A stretch of 64,000 bases of DNA, from contig NZ_CP060295.1 in the NCBI RefSeq assembly GCF_014302995.1, forward strand, positions 4,021,501-4,085,500, read 5' to 3'. The notes below the pieces were generated by a model. It was not told where the DNA came from, did no database searches, and saw only the letters and a program-made list of their open reading frames with translations. The translations under genes and the position numbers were made by a program. Shown in pieces: positions 57,350-64,000 of this stretch. Origin of the DNA: Variovorax sp. PAMC26660. GTDB taxonomy: Bacteria; Pseudomonadota; Gammaproteobacteria; Burkholderiales; Burkholderiaceae_C. How positions within the stretch are numbered: position 1 is the first letter of the stretch; the number at the start of each line of letters is the position of its first letter.

Positions 57350-57422
57350 GGTGACAGAGGTGGGATTGCCGGGGATTTTACCGGCGCGGCTTCGGGTCAT
57401 GGCAGCCACTCATAATTCCGGG

Positions 57423-58205
57423 ATGCTCTTTCTGCTCTCCCCTGCAAAGTCTCTCGACTACGACACCCCGGTCCCCTCCGAAACCCCCGCCACCCAATCC
57501 CATTTCGAAGCTCCGCGCGGCCCCTCGGCCGAGCTGATCAAGCTGCTGCGCGAGAAGTCGCCCCAGCAGATCGCCGAACTGATGCACCTGTCGGACAAGC
57601 TCTCTGCCCTGAACGTGGCGCGCTACGAAGCCTGGTCTTCCAAAAGCACCGAGAAGAACGCCCGCCAGGCGGCCTTTGCCTTCGACGGCGACGTCTACGG
57701 CGGCCTCGATGCCCGCACGCTCACCAAGGCGCAGCTCGACTGGGCGCAAGACCACGTCTGCATCCTCAGTGGCCTCTACGGCATCCTGCGGCCGCTCGAT
57801 CGGCTGCAGCCCTACCGGCTTGAAATGGGCACCGCGCTGGCCAACCGCCACGGCAAGGACCTGTACGCCTTCTGGGGCTCGCGCATTGCCGAGCACCTGA
57901 ACGAGCGGCTGGCGGCCGACCGCACGCCGGTCGTCATCAACGTCGCCTCTCAGGAATACTTCAAATCGGTCGACCAGAAGGTGCTCAAGGCACGCGTGGT
58001 CGAATGCGTGTTCCAGGAGTGGAAGGGCGACAAGTACAAGATCGTGAGCTTCTTCGCCAAGCGCGCCCGCGGCCTGCTGGCCCGATGGGCCGTGCTGCAC
58101 AAGGCGGCCACGCCCAAGGCGCTGGAAAAGTTCGACCTCGAGGGTTATGGTTTCGACGCAAGCGTGTCAACGGCCGAAAGGCTGGTGTTCAGAAGGAAAG
58201 TCTGA
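57423..58205 (+). CDS. yaaA: Peroxide-stress protein YaaA
   Basis: A 260-residue UPF0246-family protein. 'MLFLLSPAKSLDYDTPVPSE', 'QAAFAFDGDVYGGLDA', 'LSGLYGILRPLDRLQPYRLE' and 'FFAKRARGLLARW' are its landmarks. In E. coli YaaA limits free intracellular iron and oxidative DNA damage and has a DNA-binding-type fold. Its stop overlaps the next ATG (TGATG). Confidence 0.94.
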   Translation: MLFLLSPAKSLDYDTPVPSETPATQSHFEAPRGPSAELIKLLREKSPQQIAELMHLSDKLSALNVARYEAWSSKSTEKNARQAAFAFDGDVYGGLDARTLTKAQLDWAQDHVCILSGLYGILRPLDRLQPYRLEMGTALANRHGKDLYAFWGSRIAEHLNERLAADRTPVVINVASQEYFKSVDQKVLKARVVECVFQEWKGDKYKIVSFFAKRARGLLARWAVLHKAATPKALEKFDLEGYGFDASVSTAERLVFRRKV

Positions 58206-59047
58206 TGTCTCAACCGATCAGTCCGGAACTGCGCGAATGGCTGGTGGCCCAGTTGGCGGCCGGTCATTCGGTGCCAGCACTGCGCGTGTCCATGCGCGCG
58301 GCCGGCTGGCACGATTCGGCCACCGACGTGGCGCTGGCCCAGCTCGAAGCCGGTTTCCCCGATGTCGAGGCGGCCCTGGCCCCCGCGCGCACCGAGATGC
58401 CCGGCCCCGACCTCGACGGCGCGCCGCTCTACCTCGATGCCGGCGACCGCCGCGTGCAGGTGCTGCACACGCTGCGGCATCCGCGCGTGATCGTCTTCGG
58501 CAACCTGCTGTCGACCGAGGAATGCGAAGGACTGATCGCCGCAGCCCGGGTGCGCCTGGCGCGCTCGCTCACCGTGGAAACGCGCACCGGCGGCGAAGTG
58601 CTCAACATCGACCGCACCAGCGACGGCATGTTCTTCGAGCGCGGCGAGAACGAGATCGTCGCGCGGCTCGAACAACGCCTTGCGGTGCTGCTGCGCTGGC
58701 CGCTGGAATACGGCGAGGGCCTGCAGATCCTGCGCTACGCCCCCGGCGCCCAGTACCGCCCGCACTACGACTATTTCGACCCCCAAGAGCCCGGCACGCC
58801 CACCATCCTCAAGCGCGGCGGCCAGCGCGTGGCCACGCTCGTGATGTACCTGCAGGAGCCCGAACAGGGCGGCGCCACCACATTCCCCGACGTGGGCCTT
58901 GAAGTCGCACCCGTGCGCGGCACCGGCGTGTTCTTCAGCTATGACCGCCCCGACCCCGCCACCCGCACCCTGCACGGCGGTGCGCCGGTGCTGGCCGGCG
59001 AGAAGTGGGTCGCCACCAAATGGCTGCGCGAGCGCGAATTCAAGTAA
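58205..59047 (+). CDS. Prolyl 4-hydroxylase-like 2OG-Fe(II) oxygenase
   Basis: A 280-residue dioxygenase. Iron ligands H187, D189 ('YRPHYDYF') and H257 ('TLHGGAPV') and the 2-oxoglutarate Lys267 ('GEKWVATKW') are in place. It matches the bacterial P4H-like group, which hydroxylates proline residues, for example in EF-Tu. An N-terminal 80-residue helical region precedes the catalytic fold. It is translationally coupled to yaaA. Confidence 0.88.
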   Translation: MSQPISPELREWLVAQLAAGHSVPALRVSMRAAGWHDSATDVALAQLEAGFPDVEAALAPARTEMPGPDLDGAPLYLDAGDRRVQVLHTLRHPRVIVFGNLLSTEECEGLIAAARVRLARSLTVETRTGGEVLNIDRTSDGMFFERGENEIVARLEQRLAVLLRWPLEYGEGLQILRYAPGAQYRPHYDYFDPQEPGTPTILKRGGQRVATLVMYLQEPEQGGATTFPDVGLEVAPVRGTGVFFSYDRPDPATRTLHGGAPVLAGEKWVATKWLREREFK

Positions 59048-59060
59048 TCACAAGGACGAG

Positions 59061-59960
59061 ATGAAAGTCAACGCCAACGGCCTGCAGATCGAAGTCGACG
59101 ATACCGGTGGCGAAGGACGCCCCGTCATCCTGCTCATCATGGGCCTGGGCATGCAACTGGTGGCGTGGCCCGCCGCCTTCGTGCAGCAACTGGTCGACGA
59201 CGGCTTTCGCGTGGTGCGTCACGACAACCGCGACATCGGCCTGAGCCAGGGCTTCGACCATGCCGGCACCGGCAACATCGTCTGGGAAACCATCCGCCAC
59301 CGCCTCGGCCTGAAAGTGCGCTCGGCCTACACCCTGCAGGACATGGCGCTCGATTCGCTCGGCGTGCTCGACGCACTGGGCATCGCCAAGGCGCACATCG
59401 TCGGCGCCTCGATGGGCGGCATGATCGCGCAGCGCATCGCGGCCACCGCGCCGCAGCGCACGGCCAGCCTCGTGAGCATCATGAGTTCGAGCGGCGCGCG
59501 CGGCCTGCCCGGCCCGCGCCGCGAAGTCGCGTCCATGCTCATGCGCCGCCCGCTGGGCAAGGGCGAGGCCGAACTCGTGGCGCACAGCATCAGGCTGCTG
59601 CGGCTCATCCAGAGCCCGGCCTATCCGCAGACCGATGAAGAATTGGCCGAGCGCCTCACCTTCAGCATGCGCCGCGCGTACCACCCGGCCGGCCTGATGC
59701 GGCAGATGCTCGCCATCGGCGCCGACGACGAACGCCCCAAGGTGCTGCCGCAAATCCAGCGCCCGACGCTGGTGCTGCACGGCGATGCCGATGCCCTCGT
59801 GCCCATTGCTTGCGGAGAAGACTCGGCCAAGCGCATTCCCGGTGCGAAGTTCATCGCCGTTCCCGGCATGGGCCACGACCTGCCGCCCCAGGTCTGCACC
59901 ATCCTCGCCAACCACATCGCCCCGTTCGCCCATGCGGCGCACGCCAAGGATAAGCCATGA
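59061..59960 (+). CDS. Alpha/beta hydrolase
   Basis: A 299-residue hydrolase. Nucleophile S117 in '[13 protein letters not shown]', acid in '[11 protein letters not shown]', His in '[12 protein letters not shown]'. '[15 protein letters not shown]' is the oxyanion-side loop. There is no signal peptide. The substrate is unknown; the sequence resembles esterase/aclacinomycin methylesterase-like relatives. It overlaps queF by 4 bases (ATGA). Confidence 0.88.
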   Translation: MKVNANGLQIEVDDTGGEGRPVILLIMGLGMQLVAWPAAFVQQLVDDGFRVVRHDNRDIGLSQGFDHAGTGNIVWETIRHRLGLKVRSAYTLQDMALDSLGVLDALGIAKAHIVGASMGGMIAQRIAATAPQRTASLVSIMSSSGARGLPGPRREVASMLMRRPLGKGEAELVAHSIRLLRLIQSPAYPQTDEELAERLTFSMRRAYHPAGLMRQMLAIGADDERPKVLPQIQRPTLVLHGDADALVPIACGEDSAKRIPGAKFIAVPGMGHDLPPQVCTILANHIAPFAHAAHAKDKP

Positions 59961-60832
59961 GCCTCGACAACCACCCCGACAACGCAAACACCCCCGAACA
60001 ATCGCAACTGGGCCGCGCCTCGGCCTATGCCGACAAGTACGACCCCTCGCTGCTGTTCCCCATTGCCCGCGCCACCCAGCGCGAAGCCATGGGCATCAAG
60101 ACCGGCGCGTTGCCCTTCTTCGGCGCCGACCTCTGGACCGCCTTCGAAGTGAGCTGGCTCAATCCGCGCGGCAAGCCGCAACTGGCCATTGCGCACTTCA
60201 CCATTCCCTGCGAAACGCCGAACATCATCGAGAGCAAGTCCTTCAAGCTCTACCTGAACAGCTTCAACAACAGCACCTTCGCGAGCATCGACGCCGTGCG
60301 CGAACACCTGCGCACCGATCTCGCCGAAGCGGCATGGCGCGGCAGCGACCAGTCGGGCGGCATCGGCGTGAAGCTGCTCACGCCCGAGCTGTTCGACCGC
60401 GAGCCGGTGCATGAAATCGACGGCCTCGACCTCGACCGGCTCGACATCGAGTGCACCCACTACCAGCCCGCACCCGAGCTGCTGACCAGCGACACCACGC
60501 AGGTGCATGTGAACGAAACCCTGACGAGCCGCCTGCTCAAGAGCAACTGCCTCGTCACCGGCCAGCCCGACTGGGGCAGCGTGCAGATCCGCTACAGCGG
60601 CCCGCCCATCGAGCAGGCCGGGCTGCTCGCGTACATCGTGAGCTTTCGCAACCACAACGAGTTCCACGAGCCGTGTGCCGAGCGCATGTTCACGGACATC
60701 TGGAGCCGCTGCAAGCCGACCAAGCTCGCGGTGTATGCGCGCTACACGCGGCGCGGCGGGCTGGACATCAACCCGTTCCGCACGAGCTGGCCGCAGGCGC
60801 TGCCGGCCAATATCCGTACCGCGCGGCAGTAA
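59957..60832 (+). CDS. queF: NADPH-dependent 7-cyano-7-deazaguanine reductase
   Basis: A 291-residue two-domain QueF (E. coli type) that reduces preQ0 to preQ1 in queuosine synthesis. '[17 protein letters not shown]' is the QueF motif, '[16 protein letters not shown]' carries the thioimide-forming Cys, and '[13 protein letters not shown]' is the second conserved block. It is coupled to the alpha/beta hydrolase gene; other queuosine genes are not in the window. Confidence 0.96.
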   Translation: MSLDNHPDNANTPEQSQLGRASAYADKYDPSLLFPIARATQREAMGIKTGALPFFGADLWTAFEVSWLNPRGKPQLAIAHFTIPCETPNIIESKSFKLYLNSFNNSTFASIDAVREHLRTDLAEAAWRGSDQSGGIGVKLLTPELFDREPVHEIDGLDLDRLDIECTHYQPAPELLTSDTTQVHVNETLTSRLLKSNCLVTGQPDWGSVQIRYSGPPIEQAGLLAYIVSFRNHNEFHEPCAERMFTDIWSRCKPTKLAVYARYTRRGGLDINPFRTSWPQALPANIRTARQ

Positions 60833-60950
60833 GTCGCCGGGGCGCCGCTGAAGACCCTCTTCGTAAATCCGAAACCCGTAGCCCGCCCCCTGTGGCATTC
60901 TGGAATCGACCCCGCGAACCCGCGGTCGAACATCCGGAGCAGAGACAAAA

Positions 60951-61880
60951 ATGGTTGAAGGAAAAGTGGTCGTCGTCACCGGCGCGGGCGGCGGCATCGG
61001 GCGCGACATTGCATTGGCCATGGCCAGCAACGGCGCCAAGGTGGTGGTCAACGACATTGGCGCCGCGCTCGACGGCGCACTCGCCGCCGAAGGCGGCGGC
61101 GCAGTGGGCAGCGCCGGCCCGGCGCAGCAGGTGGTCGACGAGATCCGCGCCGCCGGCGGCCAGGCCGTGCCGAACACCGACAGCGTGGCCGACGCCGCCA
61201 GCGCGGCGCGCATCGTCGAATGCGCCGTCGAGAGCTTCGGCCGCATCGACGCGGTGATCAACAACGCCGGCATCCTGCGCGACCGCTTCTTCCACAAGAT
61301 GTCGGTCGACGAGTGGGATTCCGTGCTCAAGGTGCACCTGTACGGCGCCTACTACGTGAGCCGCGCGGCTGCCACGCACTTCAAGGAACAGAACGCCGGC
61401 GCGATGGTGCACATGACCTCGACCTCGGGCCTGATCGGCAACTTCGGCCAGGCCAACTACGCAGCGGCCAAGCTCGGCATCGTGGCGCTGTCGAAATCGA
61501 TCGCGCTCGACATGCTCAAGTTCAACGTGCGCTCCAACTGCATCGCGCCCTTTGCCTGGAGCCGCATGATCGGCGCCATTCCCACCGACACCGACGAGCA
61601 GCGCGCCCGCGTCGACAAGATCAAGCAGATGACGCCCGCCAAGGTGGCGCCGCTCGCCGTGTACCTGGCGAGCGATGCGGCGAGCGCGGTCAACGGGCAG
61701 ATCTTCTCGGTGCGCAACAACGAGATTTCGCTCATCAGCCAGCCGCGGCCGGTGCGTTCCGTTCATCGCTCCGAAGGCTGGACGCCGCAGAGCATTGCCG
61801 AGCACGCCATGCCCGCGATGCGCGCCAGCTTCTACCCGCTGGACCGCTCGGCCGACGTGTTCAGTTGGGACCCGGTCTGA
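60951..61880 (+). CDS. SDR-family 3-hydroxyacyl-CoA dehydrogenase-like oxidoreductase
   Basis: A 309-residue classical SDR. 'VTGAGGGIGRDIALAMA' binds NAD(P), 'NNAGILRDRFFHKMSVDEWD' is a signature of multifunctional-enzyme type SDRs, and S157, Y170 and K174 form the active site ('QANYAAAKLG'). The 50-residue C-terminal tail ('SVHRSEGWTPQSIAEHAMPA') is common in beta-oxidation SDRs. GGAGCAGAG precedes the ATG. An imperfect hairpin around 60917-60938 lies upstream. Confidence 0.9.
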   Translation: MVEGKVVVVTGAGGGIGRDIALAMASNGAKVVVNDIGAALDGALAAEGGGAVGSAGPAQQVVDEIRAAGGQAVPNTDSVADAASAARIVECAVESFGRIDAVINNAGILRDRFFHKMSVDEWDSVLKVHLYGAYYVSRAAATHFKEQNAGAMVHMTSTSGLIGNFGQANYAAAKLGIVALSKSIALDMLKFNVRSNCIAPFAWSRMIGAIPTDTDEQRARVDKIKQMTPAKVAPLAVYLASDAASAVNGQIFSVRNNEISLISQPRPVRSVHRSEGWTPQSIAEHAMPAMRASFYPLDRSADVFSWDPV

Positions 61881-61971
61881 GGTCAAACCCGCAGAAGGGC
61901 GCACACCGAGGCGCGCACCGCGCCATTCGCCGGACAATGCGCGTTCCTTTTCTCCTTGCTGCGGCTGCCCG

Positions 61972-62862
61972 GTGAACCTGCATTTCGACCTGTTCGACCT
62001 GAAACTGTTCGTCTACGTGGCGGACGCGCGCAGCCTCACGCGCGGCGCCGAGAAAGCCTGCATCTCGCTGGCCGCCGCTTCCACCCGCATCAAGCAGATG
62101 GAAGAGGCCGTGGGCGGCAAGCTGCTGCACCGCAGTGCGCAGGGCGTGACGCTCACCGCCGCCGGGCAGGCCGTGCTGTACCACGCCAAGCGCGTGATGC
62201 AGCAGATGGAGCACCTGCGCTGCGACATGCAGGACTTCGGCAAGGGCATCAAGGGCCATGTGCGCGTGTTTGCCAACACCACCTCCATCACCGAGTACCT
62301 GCCGCAGAAGCTGGCGGGCTTTCTCACGCAGCATCCGGCCGTGCAGGTGGACCTGCGCGAATACCTGAGCGAGGAAATCGTGCGCGCGGTGGCCGACGGC
62401 GAAGCCGACATCGGCATCCTGGCCGGCGACGTGCACACCGGCGATTTCGACGCGCGCGCGTTCGGCAGCAACCAGCTCGTGCTGGTGGTGCCGCTCACAC
62501 ACCATCTGGCGGGCGCGCCCTCGGTGGCCTTTGCCGACACGCTGGATGAACAGCACGTGGGCCTGCACCACGGCAGCGCGATCCATCGCTTCCTGCAGCG
62601 CCGCGCCGAGCTGGCGGGCCGGGGCTTCAACCCGCGCATCCAGGTCAGCAGCTTCGAGGCTATCTGCCTGATGATCGAAGCGGGCGTGGGCGTCGGCGTG
62701 CTGCCGGCGTCTTCGGCGCAGCGGTTGTCGATGGCGATGCGGATTGCCACTGTTTCATTGAGCGATGCATGGGCCGAGCGCGAACTCAAGCTCATCGCGC
62801 GCAACCGCGAGCAACTGCCGGCCTCGGCGCGCGAACTGTTCGACCACCTCGTCGCGCCCTGA
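61972..62862 (+). CDS. LysR-family transcriptional regulator (first of tandem pair)
   Basis: A 296-residue LTTR starting at GTG 61972. The HTH is 'VADARSLTRGAEKACISLAA' with 'ASTRIKQMEEAVGGKLLHRS'. The effector domain is complete ('EAGVGVGVLPASSAQRLSM'). Only 13 bases separate it from a second LysR gene with a closely similar HTH. Confidence 0.9.
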   Translation: MNLHFDLFDLKLFVYVADARSLTRGAEKACISLAAASTRIKQMEEAVGGKLLHRSAQGVTLTAAGQAVLYHAKRVMQQMEHLRCDMQDFGKGIKGHVRVFANTTSITEYLPQKLAGFLTQHPAVQVDLREYLSEEIVRAVADGEADIGILAGDVHTGDFDARAFGSNQLVLVVPLTHHLAGAPSVAFADTLDEQHVGLHHGSAIHRFLQRRAELAGRGFNPRIQVSSFEAICLMIEAGVGVGVLPASSAQRLSMAMRIATVSLSDAWAERELKLIARNREQLPASARELFDHLVAP

Positions 62863-62875
62863 AGGCGCGCGCCGC

Positions 62876-63763
62876 ATGTCTGCTGACCTGAAATCGCTGC
62901 GCCTTTTCGTGGCCGTGGCCGACCACGGCAGCATCAGCGAGGGTGCCAAGCGCTGTCACATTGCACTGGCGGCCGCGAGCAAACGCATCTCCGACCTCGA
63001 AGCCCGCGCGCGGCTGCCGCTGCTGGTGCGCCATGCGCGCGGCGTCACGCTCACCTCGGCGGGCCACGGCCTGCTGTTGCATGCGCGTTCCGTGCTGTCG
63101 GCCATGGACCGGCTGGGCGCCGAACTCGATGATTTCCAGAACGGCGTGGCGGGCGTGGTCAGCATCACGGCCAACGCGTCGACCATCGCGCAGTTCTTGC
63201 CGGCGCAGATCGGCTCCTTCCTGCGGCTGCATCCGGTGCTCAAGATCGACCTGCAGGAGCGTGCCAGCACCGAGGTGGTGAAGGCGGTGCAGGCCGGCCT
63301 GGCCGACATCGGCGTGATCGAGGGCAACACGCCCGCCGAGAACTTGGAATGCCTGCCGTACCGAACTGACGAGCTGGCCGTGATCGTCGCGCGCGACCAT
63401 CCGCTGGCCCGGCGCAAGCGCATCGGCGTGGACGAGGTGCTGCGGCACGACCATATCGTGGTGCGCGAAGGCACTGCTCTGCACCGCGTGCTGCTGAGCG
63501 CAGCGCTGGAGGCGCAGGTGCCGCTCAAGGTGCGCATGCAGGTCGGCAGCTTCGACATGGTGTGCCGAATGGTGGAGCAGGGCGTGGGCATCGGCGTGCT
63601 GCCCTATGCGGCCGTGCTGTCGCAGCTGCAGATCCTGCGCCTGCGCTGCCTGAAGCTCGATGCGCCCTGGGCGATGCGTCGGCACCTGCTGTGCGTGCGT
63701 CGGCAGCAAGACCTGACCGTGGCCGCGCGTTCGGTGCTCGAACACCTAGGTCGGCCCGACTGA
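62876..63763 (+). CDS. LysR-family transcriptional regulator (second of tandem pair)
   Basis: A 295-residue LTTR. The HTH 'VADHGSISEGAKRCHIALAA' and 'ASKRISDLEARARLPLLVRH' parallel those of the preceding gene, so the pair probably arose by duplication. It stands 130 bases upstream of an enolase-superfamily gene in the same direction and is the likely regulator of it. Confidence 0.92.
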   Translation: MSADLKSLRLFVAVADHGSISEGAKRCHIALAAASKRISDLEARARLPLLVRHARGVTLTSAGHGLLLHARSVLSAMDRLGAELDDFQNGVAGVVSITANASTIAQFLPAQIGSFLRLHPVLKIDLQERASTEVVKAVQAGLADIGVIEGNTPAENLECLPYRTDELAVIVARDHPLARRKRIGVDEVLRHDHIVVREGTALHRVLLSAALEAQVPLKVRMQVGSFDMVCRMVEQGVGIGVLPYAAVLSQLQILRLRCLKLDAPWAMRRHLLCVRRQQDLTVAARSVLEHLGRPD

Positions 63764-63893
63764 GCCCGAGCCTTCGCGGGGCACGAAGCCTCGCGCCTGC
63801 CAAAAACGAATTGTTCTCCAGCGGCCGGCGCGCAAAGATGGCTCTCGACAGATCGAAAGATCACCAGATGGCCACAAAACAAAGGAGACATTC

Positions 63894-64000
63894 TTGAAGA
63901 TCATCCGCGTCAGCGCCACGCCGCTGAACATTCCCGTCACCATCGACGTGGTGGGCCTGAACAAGCAGACCTCGCTGTCCCTGTGCCTGACCGAGATCGA
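63894..64000 (+). CDS. Mandelate racemase/muconate-lactonizing-type protein, N-terminal fragment
   Basis: Thirty-five complete codons from TTG 63894, with AAAGGAG (63881-63887) at normal spacing. 'KIIRVSATPLNIPVTIDVVG' followed by 'LSLCLTEI' fits the capping-domain strand of enolase-superfamily sugar-acid dehydratases or racemases. The barrel and metal ligands lie beyond the window, so the reaction is unknown. Confidence 0.65.
   Translation, partial: MKIIRVSATPLNIPVTIDVVGLNKQTSLSLCLTEI

Noticed and set aside
54203..57415. Open frame of about 1070 codons on the plus strand opposite valS
   Set aside because: It is a high-GC shadow: composition is Arg/His/Val/Leu-rich and low-complexity, no domain is recognisable, and valS with all its motifs occupies the other strand.

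Overview
The window is high-GC chromosomal DNA from a betaproteobacterium of the Comamonadaceae, most like Variovorax or a close relative. This assignment is inferred from gene content, not from a database search. The supporting signs are orphan Bug-type solute receptors next to LysR regulators, paired PimC/PimD-like acyl-CoA dehydrogenases, a complete liv ABC operon, the ribF-ileS-lspA order, and short dispersed palindromes of a kind I associate with this family. There is no prophage, transposase, CRISPR array or integrase. Most of it is ordinary core and metabolic chromosome with one gene per kb.

Layout. 1-11 kb is a catabolic and regulatory patch: a cut acyl-CoA dehydrogenase, an acyl-CoA ligase, a LysR gene divergent from a Bug receptor, a gamma-glutamyltransferase-family enzyme, a DMT exporter, an atypical SDR, a DUF5672 protein, a quinone oxidoreductase, a lone receiver protein and a second LysR divergent from a BASS-type symporter. 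12-20 kb is a minus-strand locus: an autoregulated LacI repressor with a 16-bp palindromic operator, an ABC importer (binding protein, two permeases, ATPase), a GpdQ-like phosphodiesterase translationally coupled to the ATPase, and a Na/Pi cotransporter with a PhoU-like tail. Read together this looks like a phosphodiester or organophosphate acquisition locus. It holds an unusual pair of covarying hairpins between the binding-protein and permease genes.

20-38 kb is mostly housekeeping: lspA, ileS, ribF, an HNH endonuclease, a fatty-acid/acyl-CoA group (enoyl-CoA hydratase, Tat/lipoprotein hydrolase, two acyl-CoA dehydrogenases), purN, an I78-type inhibitor lipoprotein, DUF1653, an M48 membrane peptidase, rsmB, a fatty-acid desaturase, rpmG/rpmB and trxB. 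38-43 kb carries a Crp/Fnr-type regulator, ftsK, lolA and rarA. 43.6-47.3 kb is livHMGF, preceded by a palindrome that abuts a -10-like hexamer. 47-54 kb has a second orphan Bug receptor, a [2Fe-2S] flavin reductase, an epimerase-like SDR, a zinc-ribbon methyltransferase beside tRNA-Leu(CAA), cysM, a Nudix hydrolase, a TusA-like protein and galU. 54-64 kb has valS with a hairpin close to its start, yaaA, a 2OG-Fe(II) oxygenase, an alpha/beta hydrolase, queF, an SDR, two tandem LysR genes and the start of an enolase-superfamily (mandelate racemase-like) gene cut by the window edge.

The strongest candidates for something undescribed are: (i) the LacI/ABC/GpdQ/NptA phosphorus locus with its covarying twin hairpins; (ii) a 28-bp element (26 of 28 identical) containing a T-N11-A box in two separate LysR/transporter intergenic regions 8 kb apart; (iii) a 190-bp nested palindrome between lspA and lacI; and (iv) the palindrome at the liv promoter.
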